64,000 nt of DNA from Trochalopteron elliotii. Its lineage: Eukaryota; Chordata; Aves; Passeriformes; Leiothrichidae. Positions 61,501 to 64,000 of the stretch are shown in pieces. A program made the position numbers and the translations under genes. The first letter of the stretch is position 1, and each line of letters opens with the position of its first letter. The notes under the pieces were generated by a model. It was not told the origin of the DNA. It saw only the letters and a program-made list of their open reading frames with translations, and made no database searches. The stretch covers positions 4,045,586 through 4,109,585 of the forward strand of contig JANPWX010000038.1 in the NCBI GenBank assembly GCA_024734555.1, given 5' to 3'.

Positions 61501-64000
61501 CAAGCATCAAAATGAAAGAAAAGGCCTTTTAAAAATACAATCAAATGAAAAGCAATAAAAATTTACTGTTTTGTTCAGTCAATACTGAATTATTTTATTC
61601 CTTTAAACAACATGGGAAAAAATTTTGGAAGCACTATACTGTCTTAAACCACTTATCCCAAAATGTTTAATTTGTCATATAGCAAAGCAAGCAGGGAGAG
61701 CTCAACACTTCTGCCAACCTCATGACAGACCAAAACAAAGCCTCCCAACTCATTCAGCTCTCAGCTCAACTGCTTGACAAAGTTGTATGCTTTGCAAATG
61801 ACTCCTCAGTGTTGGCTCAGGTGGAAAGTATCAACTAACTTTTTTGTAAAGGTTAGGAAATGTACTATGCTATTTAAAGACTCACATTCAACTCATCGCT
61901 AGTAACTAAACTAGAGGAAGCAGTGCCAGCTCAAACAGCATTTCTAAAACCTTCCTCTGCAACTGAAAACCTCAGCCTTGCAAATTCCTCCCTGTGAGGC
62001 TCCCACCAAAACAGAAGACCATCTATTTGTCAAAACACCTGAGCTGGGTTTCCATGATGATAGATGAACATTTAGCTTCAATATACTTTGATATAAAATT
62101 AAGAAGAATCAACTTATAAGTAGTAGTTTGAGTGCTTCATCAGCTTCAAAAGAATTGCAAATGCTGAGAATGGGTATTTGCTTTGCAAGCTGAAGTGCAC
62201 TACTGACCAAGAATGCTCAAATCAGTGAATTGTCAGCATTGCTCTTAGATTTGTAGCAAAAAGTGATGCACACTTCCAGAAAGCAAGTTCTAAATAAACT
62301 CTAAATAAAAATACGATGACTTAAATACAATCCTTTCAGCAAAGGCCTTATCAACCTTCCATATTAATGGGAAAATTACATACAGAATGGAAAATTAAAT
62401 TCGATTTTCCAAACCATAATGACATTCTGCTTATTCATCAAGAATGAATATGGGAAAAATGTTTGTAAAAGACTTATAACTCAGTGTTATCTTCAGCATA
62501 TGAATGTAAAAGAAAATGACAAGTATTTCAAGAACACATACATCTAACTTCTTATATATGGTCCATGGTTTGGAATATCATGTAACTTTTTGCTCAAGAA
62601 ACATCATGTCTTATCCAAATACATATACTGTCTTTCCCACATCCCCAACAATTATTCCAACACACTCAGGACTATATTGGTGTGCCCTATGCTGCAAATG
62701 AATGCAGAGAATGTGGCTATTCTATATTTTACTGGGGCATATAAATTCATCCCAGATCTTGCAAAGATCCCACTAGTATTTCCCGGAAACTAAATCCTAT
62801 GTGAAGAGTAAATTTTGCCCTTGTTAGAGTCAAGAGGGGCAGGAAGGAAGAAGGTCAAACTATTTTTTCCCATGTGGAATTGGCTAGACAGGCAAACCAT
62901 GCTAGTCAAAACTTTTATCTGTCAATAGACAAATTCTCCCCAGTCAACACTTCCACATTCCCTACTCAGCTCTGGATTTGCCATCTCTTTTACTAATTAC
63001 CTTACTATACCTCTGTAACATCACTATTTGACAAAAGAAATAGTGAAATATTATTTAGCCATTGAAATACTTTGTTATCTTCTAGAGCAACACATTTTAT
63101 ACTCTCTTGCCAACTTCTGTGTTCCCTTTTCCTACAGGTTTTATGTTGCCCAGTACTTGTCTGCCTTTATTTTGAGCCCCTGATGAACACCTGCCAAAGC
63201 CTCCAATTATGACACAACACAAACTACTTCTATCTGCTAAATGATGCTTGGTAGCATCACTCATGCCATCCAATCCCAATTCTCCTCAATCTCAAATATT
63301 TGCTCTTTGAGGCAATCTACTTCTGCAATAGTTTTTCCACAAAGCAATATCTCATTATTAGATTTTGGGGGGTTTGTTTTTTTTTTTTTTTTTAAAGCAG
63401 AGGCCTAACCTTTAACTATTTACAAGTTACATACTTACTGAAATAATTCCAAGCTGAGGAGCCAACAGTACAGTTTTTCAACATCGTGACCCAGTGATTT
63501 ACTTACAATGCTTTGAAAAGTATGTCAGTGACTCATGAACATCACAGATTGACAGGAAATTTGAGTGTAGCAGGATGTTTTATATTATATGCAATTTGAA
63601 AATTTTTTTTGCTAACATGCAGTGTAATTCCTGTTAGAAAGACCAAGATAAACATATAATTCAGACACCATTACCGAGGGATTAAAAACTAGTTACAATG
63701 CACCTTAATGCAACCTATACTTTTTCTCAGGATTTAGTAATTTCAAGGCTTGAAGTAACCAATTCCTTTCATGATTACACTGGTTTGTGCTAAGAAAGTT
63801 GTTATTATATATTACAAGTACAAAAAGCAGATGATTCAGGTAAAAAGTGGAATGAAAGTATAGGCAACAGCAATGTTAAAAATATGTCCATTCTTACACT
63901 AAAATTTCACTTTAGTAACAGTCAAGTCTCTAAAATCATATCAGCTACTAGCATTCCTTCAGAAAAGTCAAGAATATTGTTTATATTATTATTTGCAACA
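55586..64000. other. Presumed 5' intron or upstream sequence, nothing recognised
   Basis: AT-rich sequence to the window end with a TA run near 58500 and a T17 tract at 63377-63393. No exon, CpG island, RNA gene or repeat family was recognised. Whether it lies inside the GALNT1 transcript cannot be told from the sequence. Confidence 0.45.
63377..63393. repeat. T17 homopolymer tract
   Basis: Seventeen consecutive T on the plus strand. Confidence 0.95.

Overview
The window is vertebrate nuclear DNA, almost certainly from a bird. It is AT-rich, has short coding blocks separated by long GT-AG introns, carries CR1 LINE fragments with the typical avian 3' end (ATTCTATG-type octamers), and carries solo LTRs of avian endogenous retrovirus type. 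The LTR families fit a neoavian, possibly passerine, genome; that is inference from remembered repeat families. No prokaryotic operon, CRISPR array, rRNA or tRNA gene was seen.

The only gene I can support is GALNT1 (polypeptide N-acetylgalactosaminyltransferase 1) on the minus strand. Seven coding exons run from right to left: 35046-35184, 27558-27732, 14113-14279, 6962-7169, 5294-5464, 3745-3862 and 2611-2791. They join in frame to encode residues 1 to 386 plus the first base of codon 387. All internal junctions are GT-AG and exon lengths match codon counts exactly. The segment covers the cytosolic tail, the signal anchor, the stem and most of the catalytic domain, including the DxH metal site, the WGGEN block and the third metal ligand. 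The end of the catalytic domain and the C-terminal ricin-type lectin domain lie beyond the left edge.

Regions: 1-2610 is intron after coding exon 7. 2611-7169 holds four closely spaced catalytic exons. 7170-14112 is an intron with two LTRs, one a clean solo LTR ending 43 bp from the splice donor of coding exon 3. 14280-27557 is an intron with LTR fragments at about 16.2 and 17.3 kb and CR1 pieces at 17.8-18.4 and 21.05 kb. 27733-35045 is an intron with a CR1 piece at 28.0-28.4 kb. 35185-35276 is 5' UTR contiguous with the first coding exon. 35277-64000 contains no recognised exon and no CpG-island promoter; it is most simply a long 5' intron of GALNT1. It holds a solo LTR (36.4 kb), a decayed CR1 (39.4-40.6 kb), a GC-richer ERV-like repeat (50.85-51.84 kb) and a CR1 next to a truncated LTR (54.6-55.6 kb).

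I did not find a novel multi-gene system. The observations most worth checking are the solo LTR with a 5-bp target duplication beside coding exon 3, a tandem splice donor at coding exon 6, and a 72-codon protein-like open segment at 30.6-30.8 kb of unknown identity.
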